A stretch of 64,000 nucleotides of DNA, from positions 10,934,175 to 10,998,174 of the forward strand of contig NC_058046.1 in assembly GCF_020085105.1 (NCBI RefSeq), read 5' to 3'. A program made the translations under genes and the position numbers. Positions within the stretch are counted from its first letter, which is position 1, and every line of letters starts with the position of its first letter. The stretch is from Siniperca chuatsi (Eukaryota > Chordata > Actinopteri > Centrarchiformes > Sinipercidae). This document shows positions 36,375 through 50,000 of this stretch, in pieces. The notes under the pieces are model-generated. The model ran no database searches and was not told where the DNA came from. It worked only from the letters and a program-made list of their open reading frames with translations.

Positions 36375-36427
36375 CAGTACCTGTCTGTGCCAGTGTGTTT
36401 GTGATGGCACGATGAGCTCAATATATA
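36375..36427 (-). promoter_or_regulatory. crybb2 TATA box and short non-coding exon 1
   Basis: A TATATAT box (36421-36427, minus strand) stands about 30 bp before a short leader ending CAGGTACTG|gtaagagg (exon edge 36375). This splices to the acceptor cttttcag at 36001, just before the ATG exon. A TATA box plus a tiny first exon is normal for crystallin genes. Further upstream, at about 36630, TGCTGAATCA resembles a half MARE bound by lens Maf factors (weak). Confidence 0.65.
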
Positions 36428-39400
36428 CGGGACGCCCCGGGGTGGAAACTTTGCCAACAGTACCCACAGTGTCCAAGCCAGCCTGCAGATCGTCCTGCCA
36501 TAGGCCCAGCAGACTAAAATGAAGGGTCACCGTGTAGCCTCCCCCCACCCCGGGGTGTCACACTCCCACAAAGTTATTTCATTAGTTGTCAGTTTTGTCC
36601 AGCCAGTCATTGTTCGATATCCACATGATTCAGCACAAACAGTGCCAAGAGTCCCACACCTACAATGAGAGGGAGAGAGAGAGAGAAGGATTGTAAAAAA
36701 AAAAAGGAAAAAAAACATGAGTTTTAGAGAGAGAGATTCGGACTGATTTGAATAACAGTCCAAATACTGCTGAATATTTCTAGAGGTGTAGGTTTATTTG
36801 ATATTTCATTTATAGAAAACACTATTAAGGTTTGATCTCAAAAATGTTGATGCCTCTGCTGTTTGGAAGAACGCAGCGCCAAAGCTTTCAGTCAAACCTG
36901 TTGACCGCCCATGCCATCTTTGTCTAAAATGCAAACAATATGGCACATTTCCTCATTTCGTTACTTTTAATGACCTTGCATATGTATGTCAAAACTCCTG
37001 CAAGGGGACAGAAGTTAATATCGTCTTTTATTCAAGCAAAGATATTGTGTGAATATGGACAAAAGCTATTTTTTTAGCTAAGTACATTTAGGCAGTAAGT
37101 AATATGTATAACTTAAATAAAACTGGACTAATGTGGACATAATATCCCTAATGAGGACAGATTCAAACTGTGGTAGAGATTTTAGATGAGAGGTTTTGTG
37201 GTGCAGCAGAATTGTAATTAGTGCTTTTCATACCATTTTGCATTATTAGTACTTTATTTGAATATTTCAAATTTGTGAGACTTTATATGTTTACTCCACT
37301 ACATTTCAGAGGGTGCTTTTTGCCCCACTACATTTATTTTACAGTCACAAGTTGCTTTGCAGGATGAGGTTTGATCATGTTCAATTCAATTCAATATTAT
37401 TTATATGGCGCCAATTCATAACAGAAGTTATCTCATTGCACTTTTCCTATAGAACAGGCCTAGATCGTACTCTTTATAATATTATTTACAGAGACCCAAC
37501 AAATCCCACCACGAGCAAGCATTCGATCATGAGGGCATGAAATATGATGTAGTTTAAAACTACGAACAATATTATTTTCTATATTTACATAATTAGCTAC
37601 AACACTGCAATACTGGTTTAGTCTGTGATCACTTAACATACTCTTTTCGCCTGCTCAATTGCAATGGGCAATGTAATGTTGTAAGAGGCAGATCAGCTGA
37701 TCACCATTATGGCTGTGCTGTACTGCACCCTTAAGAAAGCAAATGAACACCTGTGTAGCTCCAGGGGCGCTAAACTGACCTTGCACTGACCTCTGTGAAG
37801 AAATGCAAAAAGATCAGTGCATGTAGGCGAAGCATGTGAAAAGACAAATCCCAGTTTCTATGTGTTCTTGTAGTCGTGCTTGCATTTCTAAAACACATCT
37901 GTTGGCTACCTCAAAGATCTGATTGATAGAAATGACAGAGTGTGAACAGATTATATTCCATTGAACTGACACACAATGCAAGTCTTAGATGGAGGCTGTG
38001 AGGATCTTATGCATCAATGTTCTTAAACTACCCATGTTACGTGTAGATAACTTTACCTCATAAATCACAGTCAGTCAATTCTTATTCATTCACAGCCAGA
38101 AATGGTTCAGTGAACTGTTTGTGGTGCGTTCAAATGCTGTTTCATCATTTAAATTAATCTCATATAAGGTGGAATGTGCTGTTATGAGACAGTTTGAGAA
38201 ACACTCAAATAGGTGCTGAAAAAAGGTGGTGAGAGACTCGAGTAAAACTGAGCTGTTTATGACAATGCCATCTGTCAGCTGATGATTCAAAACACAGGCC
38301 TGAGCCTACATCTAATGTTTATGAAGAATATGTAAGGTTGTGCGTGTATCGGGGGCAGTTCAGCTCCGTATTGTAGTGCAAGCTTTTCATGTACATTTGG
38401 ATTAGGGATCTGGGTGTTAGAGCTCATGTCAAGAAAGTGACACTAAGGCCCAGAAATAGTCCAAAATACACACTGAGAGTTGACCCCCTAACTGAAGGCC
38501 TCTCTGAGAGCTTCCTCTTCATGATCCACAATGGGAGATGTTAGTATGCTACAGATGTGTGGTAGTTAGTGATCACAGCTGGCCAACTGCATGTTTTTTT
38601 TTTGCAAGTATTAATTACTGACTGCAGGAGACAGAGGAAGATATACTCATGTGTATGTTAAAATGCAGGTCTGTGTCCCTCTGTTCTGTTTCTAATTTAT
38701 TTAGACTCCACACTATAGAGAAACATATGGACAAAAGGTTTATCTTAAGGGGAATGATTTCTATTTTTGAATATTACACCAACATCTACTAAATAATAGC
38801 CTGCATGTGCAGTTTTATGTCATCATAAAAAATAATCATGTCTGCAGATGGAATCTATTTGGATTGTACAACATAGAGCTTGCCTCGTTATTATCAGAAG
38901 ACAAATATTTAACTTACAAAAACTATACTCGTAATTAAGATACTTTTCAATATTTACATGAGTTTAATATAATTAATATTAGTTCCTAATGTTTACTTGG
39001 TGCCCATTTATCATGAGGATCGCTAACCATCAAATGCACAATGATGACTATGGAAGGGAATGCAGTGCTCTGTGTTTTATTAGCAAGCATACATACAGTA
39101 TGACATCACTTCCATTGCTGTTAAGCAGATGCGTATCCACATATTCACTGAATAAGTCATGTGCTCCCAGTGCTGGATGAGGTTTTGAGCTGTCTGACTA
39201 AATTGGGGAAACACAAGCGATAAAAGTGGCACACATGACTTGAAAATAAGTTCAGTTCAAAACACATCTGCAGTTTATCTTGAGGAAAAGTATTTGCCAA
39301 ATGTAGGCTACATTATTTCCACACAGATATCAGTTTTACATCTTTTGTAGTGTTTTTTTCTAAATCTTTAGTATCTCAGTTAAAGCCATTTCCATCTTGA

Positions 39401-39452
39401 CTTACAAGTATAACATCACCAACAAACAGGGCCAACTCCAGGTCAAACAACT
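36428..39452. other. crybb3-crybb2 intergenic region
   Basis: No coding exon was recognised. It contains the crybb2 upstream region and an L2-type repeat tail at 37380. The rest (37540-39450) is AT-rich single-copy-looking DNA without visible features. Confidence 0.55.
37380..37530 (+). repeat. L2/CR1-type LINE 3' tail fragment
   Basis: The text tcaattcaatattatttata followed by tggcgccaattcataacaga, then a cttttcctatagaacaggcc segment, is the familiar 3' end of an abundant teleost L2-like retroelement. Only the tail is present, consistent with 5' truncation. The family is named from memory of the motif. Confidence 0.7.
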
Positions 39453-39458
39453 TTTATT
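39453..39458 (-). terminator. crybb3 polyadenylation signal
   Basis: Minus-strand AATAAA (tttatt) about 150 bp after the crybb3 stop codon. Confidence 0.6.
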
Positions 39459-39605
39459 CGCCACTGAAACATACATGGCACTCCTCACTGGGCACAAGCA
39501 GCGTTTGCCATGGTTAGGGTAAGGCAGAGGGCAGGTACTGTCGACAGCGGGGGGTGGGGGTTGGGTGGGGGTGGGGGTGGGTTGGTAGGCGTGTGAGGAT
39601 CCTGC

Positions 39606-41188
39606 TCAGCTAGCTCCAGCTGTGGCAGGAGGGGCAGGGGGTAGTGGGGCGGGGTCAGGGTCAGGGCCGGGGGCTGGAGCTGGGTCTGGAACAATGAAAC
39701 AGCCCCTCTTGTGCCACTGCATGTCCCGCACACGTCGGACAGACTGGATCTGAGGCGCAGGGGCCTCCCAGTCGTTCCAGTGCTTGAAATCTCCACGCTC
39801 GAAGATAAACTGGCGCCCCCTGTAGCCTGGGTACATGTAGCCGACCCATCTGTAAGGAGGGAAAAACAGACAAATTGTGATGCTTGTCTCACAATATCCT
39901 CAAAATACTGTTAGATAATAAAGTTTAAAGTATAAAGTTATTTGCTTGGTAGGTAAAATAGAAAAACAAGAGAAACACCAGAGAGGAAGTGACATATGGA
40001 TGAAAGTGGGATGTAGGGAGGATCTTACGTTCCGTTAAGAGCCTTGACACTTGCTACACGATCCTGAAAACCGTGGCCCCACAAACTGGGCACGTCATCG
40101 TCGACAATCTCCATCTTTCTACCAGTAAAACCAGGGTTCTCATACAGGTGTAGCTTGTGATCAGCGCCATCCTATAGAGAAGAAACAGACACATGGATAG
40201 CCTACTTCCAAGTCCTTCAAATGTCTCCAGTAGATGTTGACTAACAATGATATATAGTGTGAAGGGAGGTCAAAATACAATTTGTGAAAGTAATGAGTGG
40301 GCAGCTCATATTTGAAACCCTGAACGATTTTGTGTCTGGAGAAATGTGTAAGATCTTTATGGCTGCAGTGTCAGGTTTGTATTGAGATTATTCACCCACC
40401 ACTTTGAGTGGCCTTAGAGACAAGAGGGAGTAGCTGTTCTGACTGTTGGTCCAGGTGTCCCAGCGTGGATACTCGCCCTTCTCCAGAATAAACTGCTCCC
40501 CTGTGAACCCATGGCGATCATAACCCGCCCAGCTGAGAGGGAAAAAGGAGGACACAGATGGAAACATGACCAAACTATTTTCTTACTACATATGTTTTCT
40601 AAATGAACTTCAAGACATGAATTCAGCAATCTGTAAGAGAGTGAATTGAGCATTACTTACGGTCCTAACTCAACTATCACAGATCCAACCTTCTCCAGTC
40701 CCTTCTCTGTCACATCTTTACACTCTGCAGAAAACTCCGCCTTGCAGCCCTGGAAGTTCTCGAACTCAAACAGCACCACCTGGATCACAGAGAGGGACCA
40801 TAAAGGTGGATACATGACAACAATACAGTGAGGAGTCAGCCAGATTCACATTGGGGGTGGTTTGGAAATTATATTGTGATAATACAGAGGACCTGAACGC
40901 AGAATGCTCCAAAATACTGTAGAATCACTTACAATAACTTAGTATTCTGATGTCTGTTCACCAGGCTACATAATAATGACATTTTTGACTAATAGTTGGA
41001 CTTTGTGGTTGCACTGGACCACTTCTGGTGAGCCTATATGAATGTGAGCCAGTGAGCAATCCATCCCTGATCAAACCAGGCTATCATCTCTGCACAGAAG
41101 ATTGTTCCAGTACCTTATACGTGGCTCCAGCTCCACCCTGGCTCTTCCCAGCAGCCAGCTGCTCCGGGGCACTCTGCTGCTCCGACAT
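39606..41188 (-). CDS. crybb3: crybb3, beta-B3 crystallin with extended C-terminus (complete, 5 coding exons)
   Basis: Lens structural beta crystallin. Coding exons are 41188-41114, 40779-40661, 40532-40400, 40171-40029 and 39849-39606. Internal exon lengths are 119, 133 and 143 nt, identical to crybb2, and the model gives 237 residues. The N-terminal arm [19 protein letters not shown] matches the B3 arm rather than B1 or B2. Motif 3 ([15 protein letters not shown], then [20 protein letters not shown]) also points to B3, as does being next to KIAA1671. Four Greek-key motifs are complete. Unlike crybb2 and human B3, which end soon after the last motif (QWHKRGCF here), this protein continues for about 30 residues dominated by Pro, Ala and Asp. 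Donor and acceptor sites are canonical. Confusion with B1, which has long extensions, is the main alternative, but the core sequence argues against it. Confidence 0.9.
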
Positions 41189-41581
41189 CCTCCTGATCCA
41201 CTGCTCCTCCACTTTTTGGCAGCAGCACACGCACAGACAAAGCACCATCCATCATGCAGACATGTTCAAGCATACAATCACGGTCACAAATATGCACACA
41301 GTGGGAAAGCTCAATGTCAAAAGTTTCAATTTATAACTCACCCTTGAATAAGAGGATTGTATTAATTTGCCTAATATTCTGATATCATATCAACTGAATA
41401 TGATGCAAAAGATTATATTCTTATCCCTTAAAAGTATACACTCATTAGTCCTTTATCTGGTTCTATTACAATCCATGAAACCAAATCCTCCAAACCTGGG
41501 TCTTCACTTGATGCAGCACCATCTAACTCCATTGCATTGGAATTATTACACCGACTGCGTGTCCAGAGTGAGGTTTTTACC

Positions 41582-41685
41582 TGGGTATGCCTGCTAGGAA
41601 GTGGTAGTGTCCCTCTTTTTTGGTGCCACTTGGTGTTTGGTGGGGTTGAGCCATTAGAGGGCAGGGACTGGGGGGGTATTTATGG
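41582..41685 (-). promoter_or_regulatory. crybb3 TATA-like box and non-coding exon 1
   Basis: CCATAAATA (41677-41685, minus strand) precedes a leader of about 70 nt that ends ATACCCAG|gtaaaa at 41582, pairing with the ATG-exon acceptor upstream of 41188. About 35-45 bp further upstream the sequence ttgctgtatcaacagc (minus, 41718-41733) is a rough palindrome resembling a Maf response element. Confidence 0.55.
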
Positions 41686-42157
41686 TTTATTTCTGGCCAC
41701 AACAGCAGAAAAGGGGGAGCTGTTGATACAGCAAGTCTGTCGCTCACATTGTGTCCGTAACGCTGCCTCTCAATAGGCAGCTGTGTTGGCACACGCTGCC
41801 CTGCCCGTCTGCCTGGCTGCCAGTGAGCACTGTGTGCGGGCACAGGGATAGAGAGCCAAGAGGATTCAGCAAACAGCCCCGCTCAGCACAAACACGCACA
41901 AACATACACACACTCTGGGACTAGACCCAGTCTCAACCACACCAAACTTCCTCACACCTTTCTCGCAAATGTGGGTTAGTGCTATCGGCAACATCAAATA
42001 CTTCCATTCACAGGTTTGACTGTGGAGCAAATCTGCAGCGGTTGCATAACAGAACCTTAAATTAAAATCAGCAGTGATTTTATTCACAGGACCTTGCTCG
42101 ACTATATAAGACTTTCAGTAAGTGATTTGATGAAAACAGTTTTAATCAACACAAAGC

Positions 42158-42313
42158 TTTATTAAGGCTTTTCAAGGAGTGCACACCAATGCCCTGCGAT
42201 CACAGAAAAAGCCAAAAAAATGAAGAAAATGTTGTTTTTTATGTTCACAGGGATAAACTTAACCAGAGAAATACTAGATAGACATGTGCAGCTCAAGTCA
42301 AGTACATTTTATT
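42158..42313 (-). terminator. candidate polyadenylation signals of the KIAA1671-like gene
   Basis: Minus-strand AATAAA hexamers at 42308-42313 and 42158-42163 fall about 1.8-1.9 kb past the stop codon. The stretch 42314-44077 has no coding exon and is best read as the 3' UTR. Confidence 0.5.
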
Positions 42314-44077
42314 AAGAATGTATTCACTTTAGGACACTGGCCAGTACAACACAGTGCAATATACATCTTTACTTTCAAATAAAAAAAGGACAAAGAAGGA
42401 CATAAAAAATAAACCCTCAAATTTTATGACAAAGTAAAACGTCATGTACATAGAAACCAGGGACGATCGGGGGACTCTATCAACACATTCACTTGCATTG
42501 CATGAGCTCTTCAACAATACAGGAGACAAGACATGGCCAACAAGAGGGGCAGAGGTCAGTGCTGTAGTGCATCAAGTGACAAAGTGCTTTATAGAAGAGC
42601 AGAGTGAGTGGGTGGATGGCAAACATGAGGAGGAAGATTACAGTTAAATTGTGAAGCAGGCGCAAATGTTTGGAGTATTATAGAGGGTAGAGTTATTTAA
42701 ACAGTGTAGTGAAGAAACCATCCCTCCAGTGGAGTAGTGTAAGCCAACACCCTGACACACTGAGCCAGTCAGTTTAATCAATGCCTGGTTTGACAGTGAA
42801 GATTGTGCATGCACATCAATGGGAACAAAATAGAGGGAAATTGCACAGTCCTGGAGAAAGACATTGTCAAAACATGATTGAGGAGTGTGCGTGAGGGCGA
42901 CAAGGTGAAAGTATGGCTTATAATGAACTTACAGCAACAATCATTCAATCAATTAAAATGGGGAAAGACAGACTGATTAGTGTTTTCACAAAAGATGGAA
43001 GAGTGTATCTGTGCGTAAGGAGTGTTCATGATTGACAGATGCAAAAGTCACTTGGCCAAAAGTCCCCCGTCCCTCTCCCACAGAGATATTTAGACAAAAA
43101 GATACAGTATGCAGCAACTGTGACACTGTTAGGGTTGTGGAGTGTATCAAAGTTAAAGGCTTTGGAGCCTCCACTGTAGTGATGCACCTTAATGTTTTCA
43201 AAACTAGCTCTCTGTCTTTGTTAAATCAATACTATAATACAAATATAACATCTCCTGATTACAGTTACTAACATGATATACACTCTCGCTGACAATCAAG
43301 TCAGCAGTGATTTGTTCTCTATGTTCAAGAAGGAAAATCTTTAGTGTCTGAAATGTTATCCTATGGCAATGCTTGTGTGGCTCCCATCAACAACCTCCAC
43401 TGTCTGATAACACATATACGTCCGACGCAGACACAGCCAACTTGTACGTATTAGCAGAGTAAGGAAACTAAATACAAACATCTTGTAGAAGATTGGCTGG
43501 ATTGTCCTCCAGCATGTGATGAAGCACGACCGGGATAAAGAGGCGTCGTGGTCCCACAAGTTAACCATTTCCTGAAATGCGATCTGACAGGAAATAATTA
43601 CCAATAATTGCCTTTTCTCCCTTTTCCTCACTTCTCCTGGTCCCTATTAAAGTGTCCGTGTCAAGTGCCTCCTGGTACAGAAGAGCGTTCACAGGTTCAA
43701 GCATGAAATGGATAGAGCAGAGCAGCCTGTTGTTTTTTTCCTCCTTGCTCGTTTTTCTTTTTCCATAAGACAGAGACTCTCCATAAAAAAAAGGCACCAT
43801 GCACATTTATTAACCCAGGCAGGAAGAGAACAAAAAACAAATGGAAAAAATACATCAGCAGCTGTAGAGTCACCTCTCCTACTTTCTGGGTCGAACGTTA
43901 AGGCTTCTGTTTCATATAGATTCATCTGTTAAGGCAACCTTGAGGGGAGTATGAGAAGATAACAGGTGTCAAAAAAATGGAAATAATTGTTATGTTATGA
44001 GCTCGTGTTAACTTAAAAAAAAATACACAGTGAAAGATGGAGAGAACATTCAAAACCTATCTCACCTCATTATTTAC

Positions 44078-47000
44078 TTAGCTATCATTTTCATATTGAC
44101 TCAAGCGCTTCTTGGACTTCAGCTCTTTCAACCACTGGGGGGAGTCCTCCTCACTACACAGACGAGAGACAGACAGCATTACCAACTTGAAAGTTAATGC
44201 AGGGACAAACAGCTAAACAAAGTTCTTGTCTCCAAAAGAAAATAAGTTCTCTGTAACTTGTGCCACTTACCCATTTTCTTTCCCACCAGGTGGGGGCAGT
44301 ACACGCGCCGCCCTGGGAAGGAAGGGGGACTTGGGAGAGCGAGAAAGCTGGGAAGGAGAGGGAGTAGGTCCATCGATTTGATTGTCAGAGTCGCCCCTCT
44401 TCTTCAGATGGGCCTGACAAGAGGAATGGGACACATTTAGGAACTTTAAAAAAATAAAAAATAAAAACACATCACCGCATGCATACATGACCAGAGAGGG
44501 AAAAACAAGAAGTACTCTACAAGATACTACAGTAAGCAGTAACTGATACATAGCATTTGACAGGACTGGTTAACATACACATTTTGTGAATATTTATCTG
44601 ACAAATGCACAAGTGAGGCTCACCTTTAAAGCTGAAGGGTCCATCCCACCGAACAGTGCGATCCTCTGTGGCTGAGAGGCGACAGCAGGGCTGCCGTCAG
44701 CTCCTCTGGCTTGCTCCTCAGAGTCCGAGTCATCGTCCTTACTCTCAACCTTTGCCTCTGTCATAGGGAGTACACAAATTATTGTCATAAGGGAGAATAC
44801 AATATAGTGAGTTAAAAAGAGGTATGAGGTGGGGTGTGGTTAGACATTCAGTCATCCATTTCAGAGAGATTAAAAGTTCATTTGGGCAACAAAATTAAAC
44901 TTCTGAGTGCATAATTTTCCTCTATACCTGTTTAGTGTATATTGAAGAAGCTAATCAGATGTAATAGAACCTTATTAAGATTTTAGCAGGTCTTTTTTGG
45001 TGTCAAGTGCTAACCTGTGGAGTCTCGGTAAAGCCAGTCCTCAGTGGTTCCTCCCTCTCTCTCTGCCAGCGCCGCACTCTGACAGGCAGCCTTGGAGGGC
45101 CGTGTCCGTGGGGCTCGTTTCTTCCCCAGCTGGGCTCTGGAGCGAAGAGCGCTGGTGTCTAACAGAGTGGTCGGGGCCTGGACGTCCAGACACGAGAAAA
45201 ATACATGGAAAGACCTGATCATTGATCAGTTTTTGCTGGCGCAAACAAGAACATCTTAAAAAAATAAAAACAAAACAACAACAGCAGCATAAGACACGAG
45301 AGACTGGCAAGGGCACATGTGGTAATATTTATAACACTTACATCAGGGAAAGGGAGTGACTGGCTCTCAGATGAGGACGAGAGAGGGAGGCTGTCCAGAG
45401 TGTCAGTACCAAACTGTGAGGCACGATCACCTGGCGTATGTGGAGGGGTGGGCTTTCTTGGTGAAGAGCTGAGATTGCTTTCTGAACTGGGAGTGGCAGG
45501 AGTGAGGCTGAAGTAGGTTAAAAAAAAAAAAAAAAGAACAAAAGTTTGGAAATACTTCTGAAAACAACTGCGTGGTTGCTGTAGCCACAGTTTTAGTCAA
45601 ATAGAGCCTGAGTCATATCTTTCCTTTTGTTCCTGTCAAGACTGTGGGAAGCTATGATTTAGATGACGCACCTAAAAACAGACTGCAAGCCGCCCTTGTC
45701 ACCACGACAGGGATAAACAAAAGTGATTCATATAAAAATATATATGTAATAAACTACAATGTAACTTTTTTTTTTGCAAATTAGAACTGAATTACTACCC
45801 ATTCTTATCGGTGTTGGCTAATGTTGTGATATTATTTTCTGACCACAGGAGGTCAGTGACAGATGCAATATAATGCAGTGTAACCACTCATACAGAGGAG
45901 CAATCTGTTTGTGTTAAAGGGTAGTGCTGGGGTTATTTTAACGTTTTATTATAATCAACAATTCCCAGGAGACACTGATCCCTGACAATTTATACTGCTC
46001 TAACATTTACTTTCAGACAGAGGTATTTCACTCATAGATAGATGCACAAGGACAGCAGAAACACATCCATCTTCTTGGTTTCCTTTAAACTTACATATCA
46101 CGCGTTCACACCACAGCATTACATCCATGGTTCAGAGATTCTGCACTATTAGATGATAAAAAATAATTATTTATATTAAATCTTTTGATTTTTCTGTCTG
46201 AGATCTATACAATGTTTTTTTTAATATTTTGTTTCAACACAAAAAAAATTACTTAAATCTTAGCTGCCGGTTCTCAGAGTCTGCACGCCTTCAGATACTT
46301 TATGTAGAGACAATAATCTGTTCCCCTGTAGGCAACTACTTAAAATCATTCATATCAGTTCATGTTTTACATCATAGCTTAATTGTACAGACACAGGTTC
46401 ATGTACACACTGCTAGACACCCTCGAATACATGTGGCTTTGTGGCACAAGCTTATAACCAGGTTTCAATTAAGTCCAGTTTAATTTAAGTTATTCTAAAA
46501 CAAATATTCGTTAGTAAAAATTAAGATAAAGACATAAATCATTTGTTTTTATGGATTACATTGCATAGATGTAATTCCCGTTTCAACTTTGACCTACTAC
46601 ACTTACCGTAGCTGTGTTTGCATGCCCTTCTGCAATGCAGCAGACAATTCTGACAGTTTGGGAACAGTGATGTGTGTTTGCAAGTAAACACACTGAACAC
46701 ACATAATAACATCTCTGGATAGTGGAGCCTGTGTAATGTGTGTTTACCTGTCATCAGTGCGCAGTCCTGTCTCCCAGGTCCCATACTGACTGTCAGTCTC
46801 ACGGACCAGTGTTTCTGAGTCCCTCCCCCCGTCTTCACCACTGTTACTTTGCTTCTGCTGCACCTGGAAGAAAGAGGAAGAGGAAAACAATTAATGAACG
46901 AGGAGGAATAAATTGGACCTACGTTACATAACAGATTAACTTAAAAGATGCCAATAGCAGCTCTCATTAGACATCTGAATCTTAGTTAGGTTTGGGTTCA

Positions 47001-50000
47001 GGACTATTTATAAATATTTAGGAATATTTATAAATAGTCCATTTTTATTGCTAAGCCAAGCTAAAATGTTTTTATTAGTCAACATTCTGTTTAACTGACA
47101 AGAACAGTCACCCATTATTATGAATAACAAAATACAGCAGTTGGTTAATCAATGTCATCACTCATACTGAAAGCCAACAGTGTTGCTAGTAGAGCTGCAT
47201 CCTGTCGAGCTTGAGCAGCCAGTAGTGGGACGGTAAGACAGATAATGAAAGGTGAAGGGATGAGTTAATGGAGACGGGACTAGAGCAGGGACAAAGATGG
47301 AGATGGGTGGGTGACTGAGTGTGTGTTTGCTGTCTACTGAACCATGCCTCTTTTAATGAGGCTGGTACAGAGGACATATTGTCTCAAAACCACACAGTGC
47401 TCACAGCGGCACGTCGGCGCATGAACTGATAACCCTGGCCTATATAGGCAAAAACAATAGAATATCCCTCAGTCCTCAGATGTCGTCGAAGGGGTGGACA
47501 GAGAAATATGATACACCTGGCTCTGTAACTGCCCAGGTTCCTAGACTATGAGAGCAGTTCACTAGTGATGTTTATATGAGCAGTGACAGTAGATCAGAGT
47601 TCTCATTCTTAGAGCTTCATGAATGCTATCCTTGTTTTCTTTGTGTATGTGAGAGCAGAGATACAACAGTACTCTAAAAAGAGTGCAAGAGGGACAATGA
47701 AATAGAAAGAACATTTGAAGTAGAGTGTGACTGTGATACATTTGGATTGAGGGAGCATAACATAGCTGAAAACAGTGAGAAAAAAGAACAGCAGTGCAGG
47801 ATGTCATTCATCAGCTAAGCCTTTCCTGAGAGGAAAAAAGAAAACTGAACAGTGAGAATGCTATTCAACACTGCTCCCTGCATCTGAGAAAGCACTTGTA
47901 CTCAAGTTCATCCTCTTCTCAAGGATTTACAGCACTCACACTTTTCAAGTTGACATCACAGGGTCACACCACTTACCCTTAAATACATACACTTCGGAGT
48001 CCTGCTTCTACTGACAACAATGAACAAATCCTCTAGTGCAAATCAGACTGTAGGTTGAACATGCAGAAATACCAACCACATACTCTACTTATCTAACGGT
48101 CAATTAAACGGGGCATTGAAGCTAGTGAAGCTAGATGAGTAGGTCTTCCTCAAAGAATAGGCTACAGAGAGAGATGTATGATAGTAAGTCTGAACTACAT
48201 TAATGGGTTATTCATTCACTACAGCATCAACAGAAGGAATAGATCAATAACACCATGATGATCCTTTTATTAATAATACATAGAATGGATTGTGGCCCAG
48301 AAGTAAATGTAAATATACGATTAATTTAGGCTAATTTACAGGGATAAAAGGTCTCAGTATGCTTCAAATGAAGTGCTTATTAGATCGTCTAAGGGTGGGG
48401 TATGCTAGAAAAGAACTAGTGTGTACGACATGTTGTCTGGCCACGTCGGAAGGCAAAAAATGTTTAAAGCTGTTCCAAGCGGCCACACTGGAAGGTGGGG
48501 TGAAAAGCTGGCGGTCATGGAGACTTCACTCTGTCCAATAAAAAAAAATAAATAAATAAAATAAAAAATAAAATTTTTTAAAAAAGCCCCCAAAGATATC
48601 TTTTTTTAAATAAAAGAAAAATAGATGTGGATACCAGTGCACATTTTCAAACAAACAGTCTCTCCTGAAAGGCATTCATAGTGTTGTTCATTGTATGTTC
48701 TGAAGTACATACAACAAGTAGCCGAAATAGTTGTGGGAAGAACTTTAAAACCTTGCCAACCTTCTCAGCTCTGCACACCTGTGTTCACACAATTCCTGTG
48801 TGAAATGAGTGTCTTTATGGATGACTTAAAAAGCCCAGTGTGGAGCATCATTGTGAGCCTACCATGTTATTGCGCCATCCTCAGAGACTTTAGTATTATG
48901 TCATCCTTCTCTTTTTTATCTGGCCCTGTACAATGCTATCACTGTTGTCAAAATGCCTTGTAAAATTCTGGTGATAAAAATTCCTCTTCTATATGTGCGT
49001 ATGTGTTTCGCAACCAAAACACACCCAGAACACACCCTGACCTGATCAGCATAGAGGAGGAACATTGCCTTTGCTGGAACATGTTGAAGAGAGGCGCCAT
49101 TAGAGCAGCTAAAAGAAAAGACTTATGGCATGCTGCTCAAAGCAGAGTTTGTAAAGCCTTTTAGAGGATCATTCGTAATCTCAGACCATTTATTATTCTG
49201 TAAAATAAGGGCTTTTAAAAGCCTCGGTTCAGTCTGCATTAATCTACAGACAATGTCAGGTTAGACAGGTTTATTGGCCAAACAATAAAAACAAAACACT
49301 TTGAAGCGCTAAGATTGTTCAATTGCTCTGCTGAAAGGACACTCACAGGTGTAGGCTCTGCTATCAACCACAAACATGGAGAAAATGGTTGATGAAGGAG
49401 GCCTACTGAACCAACATGTCCAGTATGAATGATTTATAGCTGTCAGGAGGAAGGCTTTTCCTTAATAACATTAGCAATAGCCAGCTTCCCCTAGACAGGA
49501 AGGGTGTGTCAGGGGAAACAACATAACAAAGAGCGGATGAATGGAAGGATGAAGGAGAGAAAGGGCTGATCATTAAATAGGGCTGACTGACAATCAGAGG
49601 AGGACGGCTGGAATGAGGCCTTGGAAACTGCTACTTGATAACACACTGATCGCTGAATGCCACACATACATCCTGATGACACACTCACACAGGACGGAGA
49701 AACAGCAGTCTATGGATTGCTACTACCTCAATAGTTAAATGGAAAGTGACTAATTGCATTGCTGTTCCTTGGAAAGGGAAGGTCTCTGCTGTAAAGCACC
49801 TAACAGATGAGAATGACGTCCGGATGGGAGCCGAAACGTCTTGATTCTGAAAACAGTGTCCAGATGACTACAACTGAAACCTTTTCTACGATAGAACACT
49901 CCTGGACGAATGAGGGACTACACCGTCTCACCTAACAGATGGTCTTACACCAGAGCGGCGAACAAGAGTGAGCAGCTACTGTAGATTCAATAAGTGTGTT

